Positions 37,597-45,400 of a stretch of 64,000 nt of DNA are shown here, in pieces (positions within the stretch are counted from its first letter, which is position 1; each line of letters starts with the position of its first letter). Both the position numbers and the translations under genes were made by a program. The notes under the pieces were generated by a model that did not search any database, had not been told where the DNA came from, and worked only from the letters and a program-made list of their open reading frames with translations. Origin of the DNA: Paenibacillus sp. 1011MAR3C5 (lineage in GTDB: Bacteria > Bacillota > Bacilli > Paenibacillales > Paenibacillaceae); assembly GCF_003591485.1 (NCBI RefSeq), contig NZ_QZCF01000001.1:62001-126000 (forward strand), given 5' to 3'.

Positions 37597-37917
37597 TTAT
37601 TGGTCTTCGTTCTCCGTGCGAGCGATTTCCTCATAGATAGCGGTTACGCGATCCCACTCTTCGTCATCCTCGATGCCGACCAGGAACGCTTCCTCATCCT
37701 CTTCTTCGATGCGGAAGATAACGCCGTCTTGCTCAGGATCTTGACGATCAAGAAGAACAGCATATACCTTGTCTTCGGATTCGAACGTGTACACCATGAC
37801 CATCTCACGCTCTTCGCCTTCATCGTTCGTTACGATAAAGACATGCTCTTCGTGCTCGTGGTCATGATCCTGTCCGCATCCGCAATCTTCCCCATGCTCG
37901 TGCTTATGCTCGCTCAT
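37597..37917 (-). CDS. DUF1292 family acidic protein
   Basis: A 106-aa, very acidic protein. The first 25 residues are His, Glu, Asp and Cys rich (HKHEHGEDCGCGQDHDHEHE), a possible metal-binding tail; the rest is the DUF1292 domain (HVFIVTNDEGEEREMVMVYTF and the EEWDRVTAIYEEI helix). In Bacillus such genes (yrzB) lie beside yrrK; here the context is different. Function not known. A GGGGTAAC-like sequence precedes the ATG. Confidence 0.85.
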   Translation of the reverse strand: MSEHKHEHGEDCGCGQDHDHEHEEHVFIVTNDEGEEREMVMVYTFESEDKVYAVLLDRQDPEQDGVIFRIEEEDEEAFLVGIEDDEEWDRVTAIYEEIARTENEDQ

Positions 37918-37992
37918 GTTTGTTACCCCATTTCAATTAAGTAGTCATACCTGCACATCGTACCATGTCTGGATACATGAGGTCAAACAAAT

Positions 37993-38013
37993 TGCCCCGT
38001 CCGATGCGGGGCA
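37993..38013 (-). terminator. Short GC-rich terminator hairpin
   Basis: TGCCCCG and CGGGGCA arms with a 7-nt loop; the minus strand continues AATTTGTTTG. It lies 8 nt beyond the stop of the stalk-domain protein gene. Confidence 0.7.
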
Positions 38014-38020
38014 GATTGCA

Positions 38021-38593
38021 TTACTTTTTGGGTACAATGGATGGAATCTCTTTCTCGGAGACAACCGCCCAATCATCGGCATCTGTTACCTTCATATAAA
38101 ATCGCACCATATAGGTTCCGGCGGCATCGAATTTATAATCGAACTCCTCCGTTACAAACCAGAAGTTATTCGACGATGTTACATCCTCACTCTGAATGAG
38201 CTTCTCCCTGCCGCTTGGATCAGTAATCGTAACCTTCACGGATTTAATATCCGTCTGTAAATTATCGATTTGGGAGAATACTTTGATCTTGCCCGAGAAG
38301 CCTTTGTTGACAACACCGAACGGGCTATTGCCCTGATACATGAACATATGGACATTCGGCTTGTACACCGTCGCCCGCTTGCTCGCATTATCCCATTCCA
38401 CAATGGCTTGCATCGAACCCGCGACTTGTCTTAACGGCAAATATGTCGTGCCATCCACGATAATTCCGCCAGAATCCAGCTCCGAGCCGTTAATGAGCAC
38501 CCGCACCTTCTGAGCAGCAGCATTCGCAAAAATGATTGTCCCCCCGCAAAGAGACAGCAGCATCAGCCAGATGGCCACTTTCTTGAAATTCAT
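38021..38593 (-). CDS. Secreted protein with copper amine oxidase-like stalk domain
   Basis: A 190-aa exported protein. The signal peptide (VAIWLMLLSLCGGTIIFANA) ends near residue 28. Then comes a single stalk domain of the copper amine oxidase N-terminal type (VRVLINGSELDSGGIIVDG, TYLPLRQVA, VEWDNASKRATVYK), common in Paenibacillus surface proteins, followed by a beta-rich C-terminal half with a FDAAGTYMVRFYMKV strand. The ATG at 38593 is placed 11 nt from GGAGG; starts up to eight codons upstream are possible. No enzymatic motif is present, so the role is probably structural or wall-associated. Confidence 0.75.
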   Translation of the reverse strand: MNFKKVAIWLMLLSLCGGTIIFANAAAQKVRVLINGSELDSGGIIVDGTTYLPLRQVAGSMQAIVEWDNASKRATVYKPNVHMFMYQGNSPFGVVNKGFSGKIKVFSQIDNLQTDIKSVKVTITDPSGREKLIQSEDVTSSNNFWFVTEEFDYKFDAAGTYMVRFYMKVTDADDWAVVSEKEIPSIVPKK

Positions 38594-38756
38594 GGCTGCC
38601 ATAACCTCCATCCGCATATTCTGAATGTAAGGTTATACTCATCTTCTTGTACAAAGTTGCGGCTGTTCGGAACATTTTTCATCCATGAGATCAAATGAAT
38701 GGCCATTTGTCAAATGCTGTTGAAATCTGCGCTTGCCTGGGAAATGATTCAGGAAA

Positions 38757-38960
38757 TCAGACGTACGTTTTCGTCAGAATGCATGGTATGCCCTTCCCAA
38801 CCGCTCCCGGCTGCTGCATACGCGCCAAGTAGTTCATGCCGCGCGCGCAAGGCGTCTTGCATACGGCACAAGTATCGGACAGAACCAGCTTGTAGGTGAC
38901 TTGCTTCCGCTCGTTAGATATTTGCTTCTTCTTCGTTGCCTTTCCTTTGCCCTTGCTCAT
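38757..38960 (-). CDS. Small Cys-containing basic protein
   Basis: A 67-aa protein starting MSKGKGKATKKKQ, with a lysine-rich N-terminus and a C-terminal half containing CAVCKTPCARG and a further Cys, a possible zinc site. GGAGAG lies upstream of the chosen ATG at 38960; longer starts overlap non-conserved sequence. Homologues are not known to me, but the layout of basic head and cysteine cluster suggests a small nucleic acid- or ribosome-associated protein (inference). Confidence 0.55.
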   Translation of the reverse strand: MSKGKGKATKKKQISNERKQVTYKLVLSDTCAVCKTPCARGMNYLARMQQPGAVGKGIPCILTKTYV

Positions 38961-39099
38961 CTCAGGCCACTCTCCTCCACTCTTCCTGCTGCTCTGACAG
39001 TGTATGTCGGTGTGGGCGAGTTTGCTTCCGCAGTTGGCATTGTCCCACAAATTTTGTTACATTGATGAGGAGCGATTACATAAGGGAGAGGTAGAAATC

Positions 39100-39825
39100 A
39101 TGCAGATTACGATGCTTGGCACTGGCAGCGCGTTTGCCAAACGCTATTACAACAATAACGCCTTGATTGAAGTCGGCGGCTATCAGCTGCTTTTGGATTG
39201 CGGCATTACGCTGCCCAAGGCGTTGCATGAGGCCGATCTGGACTTCTCGGATTTGGATGGCGTACTCATTAGTCACATTCATGCCGATCATGTTGGCGGA
39301 TTGGAAGAGTACGCCTTTCAGATGTTGTTCAAGCATCAGCGCAAGCCAGTGCTCTATATTGCCGAACCGTTAGTGGAGCCTCTGTGGGATCACACGCTGA
39401 GAGGCGGGCTGACACAGGGGAATCTAACGAAGCTGTCGGACTTCTTCGACGTCCGTGCTCTGAAGCCGGACAAATCTGTAGAACTCGCCCCAGGCCTACA
39501 CGTCGAGCCGTTTCAGACGAAGCATATTGAGGGCAAAGCAAGCTTCTCCTTCCGCTTCAATCACCGCTTCTTCTATACGGCAGACATGATATTCGATGCG
39601 CCTCTCCTTGAGAGGCTCGTGCAGGACGGCGTAGAAATCATCTACCATGACTGCCAGCTTGAGCCGCCAGGTGTTGTGCATGCGACACTCGATGAACTGC
39701 TGCAATTGCCTGAAGCCATCCAGCAGAAAGTAAGGTTAATGCACTATGGAGACGCGATGGAGCAGCACAAAGCCCGGACAGGCCCTATGCGCTTCGTGGA
39801 GCAAAGGAAAACATACGAGGTATAA
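39100..39825 (+). CDS. MBL-fold metallo-hydrolase (RNase Z-like)
   Basis: A 241-aa metallo-beta-lactamase fold protein. The first strand is MQITMLGTGSAFAKRYYNNN, as in RNase Z-type proteins, and the metal site SHIHADHVGGLEE carries the HxHxDH motif; a later HDCQLE supplies another ligand. The ATG at 39100 has GGGAGAGG upstream. It is shorter than true RNase Z (about 300 aa) and lacks its flexible arm, so the substrate is unknown. Confidence 0.88.
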   Translation: MQITMLGTGSAFAKRYYNNNALIEVGGYQLLLDCGITLPKALHEADLDFSDLDGVLISHIHADHVGGLEEYAFQMLFKHQRKPVLYIAEPLVEPLWDHTLRGGLTQGNLTKLSDFFDVRALKPDKSVELAPGLHVEPFQTKHIEGKASFSFRFNHRFFYTADMIFDAPLLERLVQDGVEIIYHDCQLEPPGVVHATLDELLQLPEAIQQKVRLMHYGDAMEQHKARTGPMRFVEQRKTYEV

Positions 39826-39878
39826 CGCGATGCGCAACGCCGGTATTCCGCAATCGAATTTCTAGTGTATATAACGAA

Positions 39879-39921
39879 AGAGCCGGATGCTCTCCCTCGA
39901 TGGGGAGATGCATCCGGCTCT
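39879..39921. terminator. Bidirectional terminator between the MBL and DUF3892 genes
   Basis: AGAGCCGGATG outer arm with its complement and an inner TCTCCC/GGGAGA pairing, between convergent genes (stops at 39825 plus and 39945 minus). Confidence 0.8.
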
Positions 39922-39944
39922 CTATTCTTTCTATTGATGCTGTG

Positions 39945-40199
39945 CTATTCGAACAAGGGAAGCTGATCCAAGTTGTTGGTCGGATCTCCATCGGCGTCGC
40001 CCCGGATGTAAGTCTCGCCATCGCGGCCTTTGAAGGCGTTCACGCCAGCAATCCGCCCAGCCTGTACATCTTGAAGCGCTGTTGCATAATCCAGCACACG
40101 ACCGGCGGATGTCTTGAACGCAGTCAAGTCTCCGTCGCCATTCTTCTGCACTGCGACAATCTGTTCTCTCGAATCCTGCTGGTTGTTGGTTGACTCCAT
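39945..40199 (-). CDS. DUF3892 family protein
   Basis: An 84-aa protein. The order QIVAVQKNGDGDLTAFKT, then VQAGRIAGVNAFKGRDGETY and the ending IRGDADGDPTNNLDQLP is typical of DUF3892, small proteins widespread in Bacilli with unknown function. The ATG has AAGGAGGTAG just upstream. Two further small genes lie upstream on the same strand, so this could be the last gene of a small operon. Confidence 0.82.
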   Translation of the reverse strand: MESTNNQQDSREQIVAVQKNGDGDLTAFKTSAGRVLDYATALQDVQAGRIAGVNAFKGRDGETYIRGDADGDPTNNLDQLPLFE

Positions 40200-40257
40200 A
40201 CTTCGCTACCTCCTTCAATTGGACAATCAAGAAGTAGCATGCCCCGCTAGCCGATTC

Positions 40258-40407
40258 TTATTCCTTTATTTTCCGAAGCCAGACAAACTGCTCGTCATAG
40301 TCTCTGGAATCCGTCTTCATGAATGCTGCCAGAGATCCGATTACGACGCCAATGATCCCGAACATAATGATTGAGCTAATTGCCAAAACCGCATATTCAG
40401 CCGCCAT
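40258..40407 (-). CDS. Small membrane protein (49 aa)
   Basis: A short gene with a GGGAGG ribosome binding site 8 nt from its ATG. The protein starts MAAEYAVLAISSIIMFGIIG and continues to residue 27 as one membrane segment; the remaining 22 residues are charged (FMKTDSRDYDEQFVWLRK). It lies 57 bp after another small membrane protein gene on the same strand. Function unknown. Confidence 0.65.
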   Translation of the reverse strand: MAAEYAVLAISSIIMFGIIGVVIGSLAAFMKTDSRDYDEQFVWLRKIKE

Positions 40408-40464
40408 CCCGCTCGCCTCCCACCCATTCCTTTCTATGAAGGTATGCAGGTGTGGGCGCTTCCA

Positions 40465-40671
40465 TTACGACGTTTTGCGCTTCCGTTTCTTACTTCTGGA
40501 CCTCTTACCGGATACCTGCGCTTCCGCCGTATCTTCATCCGATTTCTCGCTCCTTGCCGCAAGCACCGCCAATAAGCCTAATATGTCTCCGATCACGACG
40601 ACGATGGCCGCCATTAAGGCCAAGTCGTCTGCAGATAGTCCTTTGTTGTCATCATCTCCGAATCCAGACAT
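40465..40671 (-). CDS. Small membrane protein with basic tail (68 aa)
   Basis: An acidic N-terminus (MSGFGDDDNKGLSADD), one hydrophobic segment (LALMAAIVVVIGDILGLLAVLAA, residues about 17-39), and a strongly basic tail ending KRSRSKKRKRK. The charge layout predicts the tail inside the cell. A GGGGTAAGG sequence precedes the ATG. No family recognised; it probably forms an operon with the 49-aa membrane protein gene. Confidence 0.6.
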   Translation of the reverse strand: MSGFGDDDNKGLSADDLALMAAIVVVIGDILGLLAVLAARSEKSDEDTAEAQVSGKRSRSKKRKRKTS

Positions 40672-40899
40672 CGCCTTACCCCGCCCATCGTACCATGATG
40701 ATAGCAGTCTATTCAGTTAGGCGCAGATGGATTGGGCTAATGAGCAGAAAAACGGGCTGTCGCCTTCTTTCATAGTGTTAATCATTAACAGTTTCAACAA
40801 CAATAGACGTCTGCAGCAGACGCCTGTGAAATCATATTTCTTGTATGAGTGATGATTTATACGGTTGGAAAACGAATGTTAATAGAGCGATAGCCACTC

Positions 40900-41343
40900 C
40901 TACTTTTTCAGTAAATTGCGAGCCAGCTCATCGATCTGCTCGTTGTACGGCTCTTCCGGGTAGCCAGCCATGTAGACAAGCAGCACATTATTAACGTCAT
41001 AAAAAGTCGGCTTATAGCTTAGCGCGATCGTCTGCCTCTCCAGTTGCTTCCGTCCCTGGAACTGCTCTTCTTCGGACTCAAATATGTACATATAAAGACT
41101 TGATTCATTGCCGGCCAGTTCGAAGGCCGTCTGCGTACGCAACCCTTCTACGTCCAGACGATAAATGTCAAACAAGTCTTTCTCCTCGAACGAAAAACCT
41201 TCCTGCAACAACTTGCTCTCGACCATCTCCCGGTCAAGCAGTCGGAGCTTATTATGAAACTCGTCGTCCTTGGAGCAGCCAGTCAACAAGACGATACTGA
41301 GCAAGAACAAACTGATTAGAATAAACGGCAATCGGGTACGCAT
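40900..41343 (-). CDS. Hypothetical lipoprotein
   Basis: A 147-aa protein with a lipoprotein signal peptide: basic start, hydrophobic core FILISLFLLSIVLL and lipobox LLTGC (Cys about residue 23). The mature part is mixed alpha/beta with many Glu residues and no known domain. The start has AAAGGAG upstream. The 228 bp between it and the small membrane protein gene hold no visible feature other than AT-rich sequence. Confidence 0.78.
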   Translation of the reverse strand: MRTRLPFILISLFLLSIVLLTGCSKDDEFHNKLRLLDREMVESKLLQEGFSFEEKDLFDIYRLDVEGLRTQTAFELAGNESSLYMYIFESEEEQFQGRKQLERQTIALSYKPTFYDVNNVLLVYMAGYPEEPYNEQIDELARNLLKK

Positions 41344-41492
41344 GTGAAGCTCTCTCCTTTACACACTTTTTAGAACGTAATAGAGGCTGAAAAAGTTGCC
41401 CTGTGTGATTGGTCCTATACCGTTTTCTCTCCCATTATTGCATTAACGTTTCGATTAAGCTTATGATGAAATAGACAAAGGAGGTTATGAAT

Positions 41493-41753
41493 ATGACATT
41501 AATCTACTTATTATTAGGATTGATTCTCCTCATGATTATCATCTCAGCTTACAAACGAACCAAGCAAAGTCCTTCAAATCTGAATCGGCAAACGGATAAC
41601 AGTGCCGTGCCTATAATCCCCAGCGGAGACGCATCCGCCCATGGGAAGTCCAAAGGCGGGTATTCGGAAGGCGGAAGCTCGGATCATTCAGCTAGTGACA
41701 GCAGCGGCGGAGATGGAGGCGGCGGTGGAGGCGGCGGTGGAGGCGGCGATTAG
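41493..41753 (+). CDS. Membrane-anchored protein with glycine-rich tail
   Basis: An 86-aa protein. A consensus AAAGGAGG lies 8 nt before the ATG at 41493. An N-terminal membrane segment (LIYLLLGLILLMIIISA) is followed by a polar Ser/Asn region and a Ser/Gly-rich C-terminus that ends in eleven consecutive glycines and Asp. The glycine run is encoded by GGC/GGT/GGA repeats, which could vary in length by slippage. Function unknown; small Gly-tailed membrane proteins occur in Bacilli. Confidence 0.7.
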   Translation: MTLIYLLLGLILLMIIISAYKRTKQSPSNLNRQTDNSAVPIIPSGDASAHGKSKGGYSEGGSSDHSASDSSGGDGGGGGGGGGGGD

Positions 41754-41795
41754 ATATACGCCGCTCCATTCCGCTTTTTTTGACCAAATAAGGAG

Positions 41796-42515
41796 TTATT
41801 GTTCATCGTGGTTGTTCAGAAAGGTTCGAATCACATCAAAGAGCTTGTCCTGCTCCGCTGAACGAATATCATGAGCGGAGTGCTCGAAGCCTTCGACGGT
41901 GATGTGTTTCGCCATTCGTGAGTAGTGCTGCACGCCCTCGTCACTCAGCAAGCTTCCATCCTGCAGTCCTCTGAGCACAAGTACAGCTTGTTCTATGTTG
42001 TATCCAAACAGAAGTTGACGGGATTCCTTCTGAATGCCCCATACCGCCTCAGACCGAATATGGTTCATTCGCTCGTATGGAATGAGATAGTTGTGAATAT
42101 AGTCTTCGGCCCATGCTTCTGTCATCGCTTTGTGCTGAGCCGGATAGTCCTGGACGATTACCGACTGCACGTGATTCGCGTAATGCTGCAAGTAGCCCAT
42201 TGCATAGGATACGCCTCTGGAATAGGCATACAGATGGAATTGCTTTAGTCCGCTGGCATGTACGACGGATACGATATCGGAGACATGATCCTCCAAATCA
42301 TAACCTGACTGAGGCGTGCCGCTCTGCCCTCTCCCTCTGAACGATAATACAACGCATCTTCTAGGCGATAAATAAGCGATCAGTTCCTCATACTCCGCTG
42401 CCGTCTCCGACAACCCCGGGCAAATGAATACAGGCATTAACGGGGAATGTCCTCCCGAATCCAAATAGTGAATATCCACTCCGTCGTTGGGAGCAAAATG
42501 AGCTGTTGTGGTCAT
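41796..42515 (-). CDS. Alpha/beta hydrolase
   Basis: A 239-aa alpha/beta-hydrolase fold protein. The oxyanion region is ICPGLSETAAEYEELI, the strand VVLSFRGRGQSGTP precedes the nucleophile elbow YAYSRG (Ser about residue 98), and the catalytic His is probably in EGFEHSAHDIR near the end. The ATG at 42515 has GGGAAGG upstream. It is an esterase- or lactonase-type enzyme; the substrate cannot be assigned. Confidence 0.85.
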   Translation of the reverse strand: MTTTAHFAPNDGVDIHYLDSGGHSPLMPVFICPGLSETAAEYEELIAYLSPRRCVVLSFRGRGQSGTPQSGYDLEDHVSDIVSVVHASGLKQFHLYAYSRGVSYAMGYLQHYANHVQSVIVQDYPAQHKAMTEAWAEDYIHNYLIPYERMNHIRSEAVWGIQKESRQLLFGYNIEQAVLVLRGLQDGSLLSDEGVQHYSRMAKHITVEGFEHSAHDIRSAEQDKLFDVIRTFLNNHDEQ

Positions 42516-42642
42516 CGGTTCCACCTTCCCTTTCTCTCGTGCCATAATGTTCACCCAATAGGTTCCATGTTATGATCATTATACTGGAAATCAGATTTAT
42601 GAACAGTTAAGCTTCGTATTCTCATTGAAGGGAGTGAACCCT

Positions 42643-42795
42643 ATGAAGGAGCTTGTAGGACATTGCCGAGCATGCGGCAGAGAGGTTTATTGCCGAGACG
42701 GTTTTTTGGATGGCGTTGTGCAGGAGGATTCGTCGGTTCTGTGCTTTGCATGCGATTCCGTTACGCCGCGTGCTGGAGATCAAAACGAGAGCTGA
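42643..42795 (+). CDS. Small zinc-ribbon protein (50 aa)
   Basis: A short gene with GGGAGTG upstream of the ATG. The protein has two knuckles, CRAC near residue 8 and CFAC near residue 38, plus Cys17, which would bind one zinc as a ribbon. It is followed by about 200 bp without a clear gene. Function unknown; such proteins often regulate transcription or stabilise complexes. Confidence 0.6.
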   Translation: MKELVGHCRACGREVYCRDGFLDGVVQEDSSVLCFACDSVTPRAGDQNES

Positions 42796-42993
42796 ACAGA
42801 TAACGGCAACCTGGAGATTATAGGAAGTACAGATGTAGGCTTGGAGGAAGAACCTAGTCGACCTAGAAACCGTCGCCTTGACTTAACAGTTGGCCTGATC
42901 GGGAAAGCGCTCATCAGCTAAACATGTATGCCGCCTACAGCAGGGTAGCATACTAATGCTATCTTGCCAAACTCATCCAAAGGAGTGTTTCTT

Positions 42994-43152
42994 ATGCGCG
43001 AAGGTTTGATTCCGACTGTTCTTGGAGCCGTGGTATCTGCTTCTGGTGCAACACTGCTGAAAAGCAAGTATAAACTTGTGGGAACCGGTGTACTTGGCTT
43101 TGGACTTGCCCATGTTATTCTTGGAGCGATCGACTTGGTCGAGCATCGATAA
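42994..43152 (+). CDS. Small two-segment membrane protein (52 aa)
   Basis: AAAGGAGTG lies upstream of the ATG at 42994. The protein contains two hydrophobic stretches (LIPTVLGAVVSASGATLL and VGTGVLGFGLAHVILGAI) separated by a basic turn KSKYK, so it should form a membrane hairpin. An intrinsic terminator follows 15 nt downstream. No family recognised. Confidence 0.68.
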   Translation: MREGLIPTVLGAVVSASGATLLKSKYKLVGTGVLGFGLAHVILGAIDLVEHR

Positions 43153-43167
43153 AGTCTGGCAAGATGG

Positions 43168-43193
43168 GGGAGGACATTATGTCCTCCCTTTTT
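43168..43193 (+). terminator. Intrinsic terminator of the 52-aa membrane protein gene
   Basis: GGGAGGACA and TGTCCTCCC arms followed by TTTTT on the plus strand. Confidence 0.9.
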
Positions 43194-43230
43194 GCATGGA
43201 GGTGTTCCTTCCCCCATAAAATTGCAATAT

Positions 43231-43257
43231 AAAAAAGGAGCACCCAGCGGGAGCTCT
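43231..43257 (-). terminator. Intrinsic terminator after the Cse60-like gene
   Basis: On the minus strand GAGCTCCC-GCT-GGGTGCTC (one mismatch pair) followed by CTTTTTT, about 10 nt beyond the stop codon at 43267. Confidence 0.75.
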
Positions 43258-43266
43258 CTTGTACGG

Positions 43267-43455
43267 CTAATCCGTTTTATAAATAATCATGATCGTATCG
43301 TAATTGTTCGAGTTGTTGGAGCCTTCCGGATTGCCTGTGCTCCAGCCCTTAATATCTACAATGTTCTCGGAAGGAATCTCAGCCAGAAAGGTATTCACCT
43401 TCGACGTGAGCTCGGGATGCATAATTCCGGCGAACAATTTGATTTGAGTTTTCAT
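43267..43455 (-). CDS. Cse60-like small protein
   Basis: A 62-aa protein with GGAGGTGAG before the ATG. The pattern MKTQIKLFA, SKVNTFLAEI, ENIVDIKG and IMIIYKTD resembles Cse60, a small sporulation-associated protein of Bacillus under sigma-E control, though the middle is divergent (NPEGSNNSNNYD). The annotation is tentative because the protein is short. It forms a single-gene unit with its own terminator. Confidence 0.55.
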   Translation of the reverse strand: MKTQIKLFAGIMHPELTSKVNTFLAEIPSENIVDIKGWSTGNPEGSNNSNNYDTIMIIYKTD

Positions 43456-43558
43456 CTATACTCACCTCCATACGAGACACTTCGACATGCGTCCTCTAAA
43501 ACCTTCTTATGGCGTTAAGCATTAACTGAACTGGCACACTTCTTCCATTTAATGCGTT

Positions 43559-44140
43559 TTAGAGAGTTGGCGCGCCCCACAATCTTTCGATGCCCGTTAG
43601 TTCCTGACCACTAAATTCCATTTTGTAAATATCCGGCTTGGAGGCTTGCAGCAAGAAATTCAAACCATATCGCTTGTCGTAATACCCCATGATTAAAGCC
43701 ATGATGGCTCCATGCGTACCTATCGCGATCCTCTGTCCTGGATGGGTGGTTAATACATGACGAATAACTGCGATGGCTCGATTCTGACAGGCTTGATTGG
43801 ATTCGCCACCTTCTAATGCAAATGAAGGATCGGCATAAGATTGCTCCAGCAGAGGCATTAGCGTCTCATCAGGCAGTCGAATGTCTTTGCCGTCAAAACT
43901 TCTCTCCCTTAAATCCTCTATCTGGATGATGTCTTTCCCCATACGCTGCGCCAAATCCTGAATCGTCAGGATCGCTCGTTGAAAGGGACTGGATACGAAT
44001 ACCTCAATTCCTTCCGCCTCGAGCAGTTCCGTTACTCTGCGCGCATCCGCTATCCCCTTTGGAGTTAGCCCTCTCAATCTTTCTGTACCTTCCATTAAGG
44101 GCGAATCCCCGTGCCTGACCATGTAGATATAGGTTATCAT
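43559..44140 (-). CDS. Histidine phosphatase (phosphoglycerate mutase-like) family protein
   Basis: A 193-aa protein with the phosphohistidine motif YMVRHGD at the N-terminus, and the second catalytic His in GTHGAIMALIMGYY near residue 140. The ATG at 44140 has GGAGG upstream. It belongs to the broad-range acid phosphatase/cofactor-dependent mutase superfamily; the substrate is unknown. It is the last clearly chromosomal-looking gene before the AT-rich region. Confidence 0.88.
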   Translation of the reverse strand: MITYIYMVRHGDSPLMEGTERLRGLTPKGIADARRVTELLEAEGIEVFVSSPFQRAILTIQDLAQRMGKDIIQIEDLRERSFDGKDIRLPDETLMPLLEQSYADPSFALEGGESNQACQNRAIAVIRHVLTTHPGQRIAIGTHGAIMALIMGYYDKRYGLNFLLQASKPDIYKMEFSGQELTGIERLWGAPTL

Positions 44141-44341
44141 TGGGCCTCCAACTTTTATGCTAGATTGATATTGATCAACAGTCACAATAAGTGAACAACA
44201 AATGGCGTATCACTATTCAACCGTCTTAATGACTAAATCAAATAACTATAGCAGTACTGCATCATTAATGCTTTACTATTGATGGAAAATAATTTATTAA
44301 ATAGATTTTTATGATAATATATGTTGAAGGGGTGAGTTTGA

Positions 44342-44716
44342 ATGACAAAATTTCCAACGAGACTTTTGGAAGCACGTATGAAGAGCACACTGACTCTTAA
44401 TCAGGTCAGTGAAGCAACGGGGGTAGACGTATCCATAATTAATCGATTAGAGACTGGCGAGTACAATGCTGAACCAATCATTCTCTGCACATTGGCAAGC
44501 CTCTATGGAGTTTCTGCAGACTGGCTGATCGGTAGCATTAATAATCCCGACAGAACCCTTTCTGAAAACGAAAAAGCAGCAGCAGCAGCTATCCGTTCGT
44601 ACGATTTAACAGCGTTTCTTGAGCAGCCATTCGTGCACAACGGGAAACCATTAAACCGCGAAGCAAAAAAGAAGTTGTACGTGATGGCCCAGCTTCTTCT
44701 TGATCAAGATGAGTAA
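44342..44716 (+). CDS. XRE family (Cro/CI-type) helix-turn-helix regulator
   Basis: A 124-aa DNA-binding protein. The HTH spans residues 8-60: LLEARMKSTLTLNQVSEATG, VSIINRLETGEYNAEPIIL and the LASLYGVSADWLIG end helix. The C-terminal 60 residues are helical and may dimerise. GGGGTGAG precedes the ATG. It is at the edge of the AT-rich block, facing the Agr-like operon tail-to-tail, and could be a host or an element regulator. Confidence 0.85.
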   Translation: MTKFPTRLLEARMKSTLTLNQVSEATGVDVSIINRLETGEYNAEPIILCTLASLYGVSADWLIGSINNPDRTLSENEKAAAAAIRSYDLTAFLEQPFVHNGKPLNREAKKKLYVMAQLLLDQDE

Positions 44717-44918
44717 GGAAGGAATCAATTAATTTACGATTCCTATCAGTCGGAGCTGCTATTTTATTCAAAAAATCTATTATTGAAACTGTATTCAATT
44801 TATCCATTATTATAATCACCCAATTTCTACTATTGAATTAATCGCTATATCATTTCCATTTAAACCCACTCCTTCTAAATACACCAGTATTATTCGTGGC
44901 CCCAATCTTTTGAACCAA

Positions 44919-44947
44919 TCGACACAAAGCGACACTTCTCGTATAAT
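44919..44947 (+). promoter_or_regulatory. Promoter-like sequence directed antisense into the LytTR gene
   Basis: TCGACA (44919-44924) and TATAAT (44942-44947) are separated by 17 bp on the plus strand. The spacer carries a direct repeat of GACAC at 44921 and 44931. No plus-strand gene follows; transcription would run through the hairpin at 44978-45006 into the antisense of the LytTR gene. It could make a small antisense RNA, or be chance in AT-rich DNA. The rest of the region 44717-44977 shows nothing I can name. Confidence 0.4.
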
Positions 44948-44977
44948 TCATGTGCTATACTATGTCATTTACAAAAA

Positions 44978-45006
44978 TGAGGCTCGACCATTTAGGTCAA
45001 GCCTCA
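44978..45006 (-). terminator. Terminator of the Agr-like operon
   Basis: GAGGCT-GACC and GGTC-AGCCTC arms (one mismatch) with a 5-nt loop, followed by TTTTTG on the minus strand. The stop codon of the LytTR gene lies inside the hairpin. Confidence 0.85.
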
Positions 45007-45383
45007 TTCATGCAATTATATCCTGGCTGTATCTGACGATTTTTTAAATTCAATTCCTCCATAATCGCCTCGTACTTTGGCCGTGACATATTGCACCATT
45101 TTGTATCAGGCCCTACATCATTATCAAAGCAGGCTCTGGAGAAAACTGGATCGAGATACGTAATATTGTTCATATTTATCGCTGCTGTTCGATCGCATAA
45201 TTTAAAAGTAAAACCCTGCTGATTCAACACTTCTATCCAGTAGCTTAATGTACCTTTGAAATGATAACTTTCATTTGTAGTATGAAACAGCACATTTTTC
45301 TTACGCTTATCGCACTCAATAAAATGAATATCCTTGATTTTCACAAGTACAAGTCCATTCTCTCCATTAACGGATATGACCAC
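44997..45383 (-). CDS. Free-standing LytTR DNA-binding regulator of the Agr-like operon
   Basis: A 128-aa protein that is essentially one LytTR domain, the DNA-binding domain of AgrA. Visible are VKIKDIHFIECDKRKKNV, YHFKGTLSYWIEVLNQQGF and AAINMNNITYLDPV. There is no receiver domain, so it cannot be controlled by phosphorylation as AgrA is. I chose the GTG at 45383, 9 nt after GGAG; an in-frame TTG at 45392 is the alternative. It is the last gene of the operon, 17 nt after the AgrD-like peptide gene. It probably activates its own operon and others, possibly restrained by the membrane protein encoded first (inference). Confidence 0.8.
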   Translation of the reverse strand: MVISVNGENGLVLVKIKDIHFIECDKRKKNVLFHTTNESYHFKGTLSYWIEVLNQQGFTFKLCDRTAAINMNNITYLDPVFSRACFDNDVGPDTKWCNMSRPKYEAIMEELNLKNRQIQPGYNCMNEA

Positions 45384-45400
45384 TAACACCAACTCCAGTT

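Noticed and set aside
41640..41752. CRISPR-like or tandem DNA repeat
   Set aside because: The short GGC-type repeats only encode the polyglycine tail; there are no spaced repeats. No CRISPR array was seen anywhere in the window.
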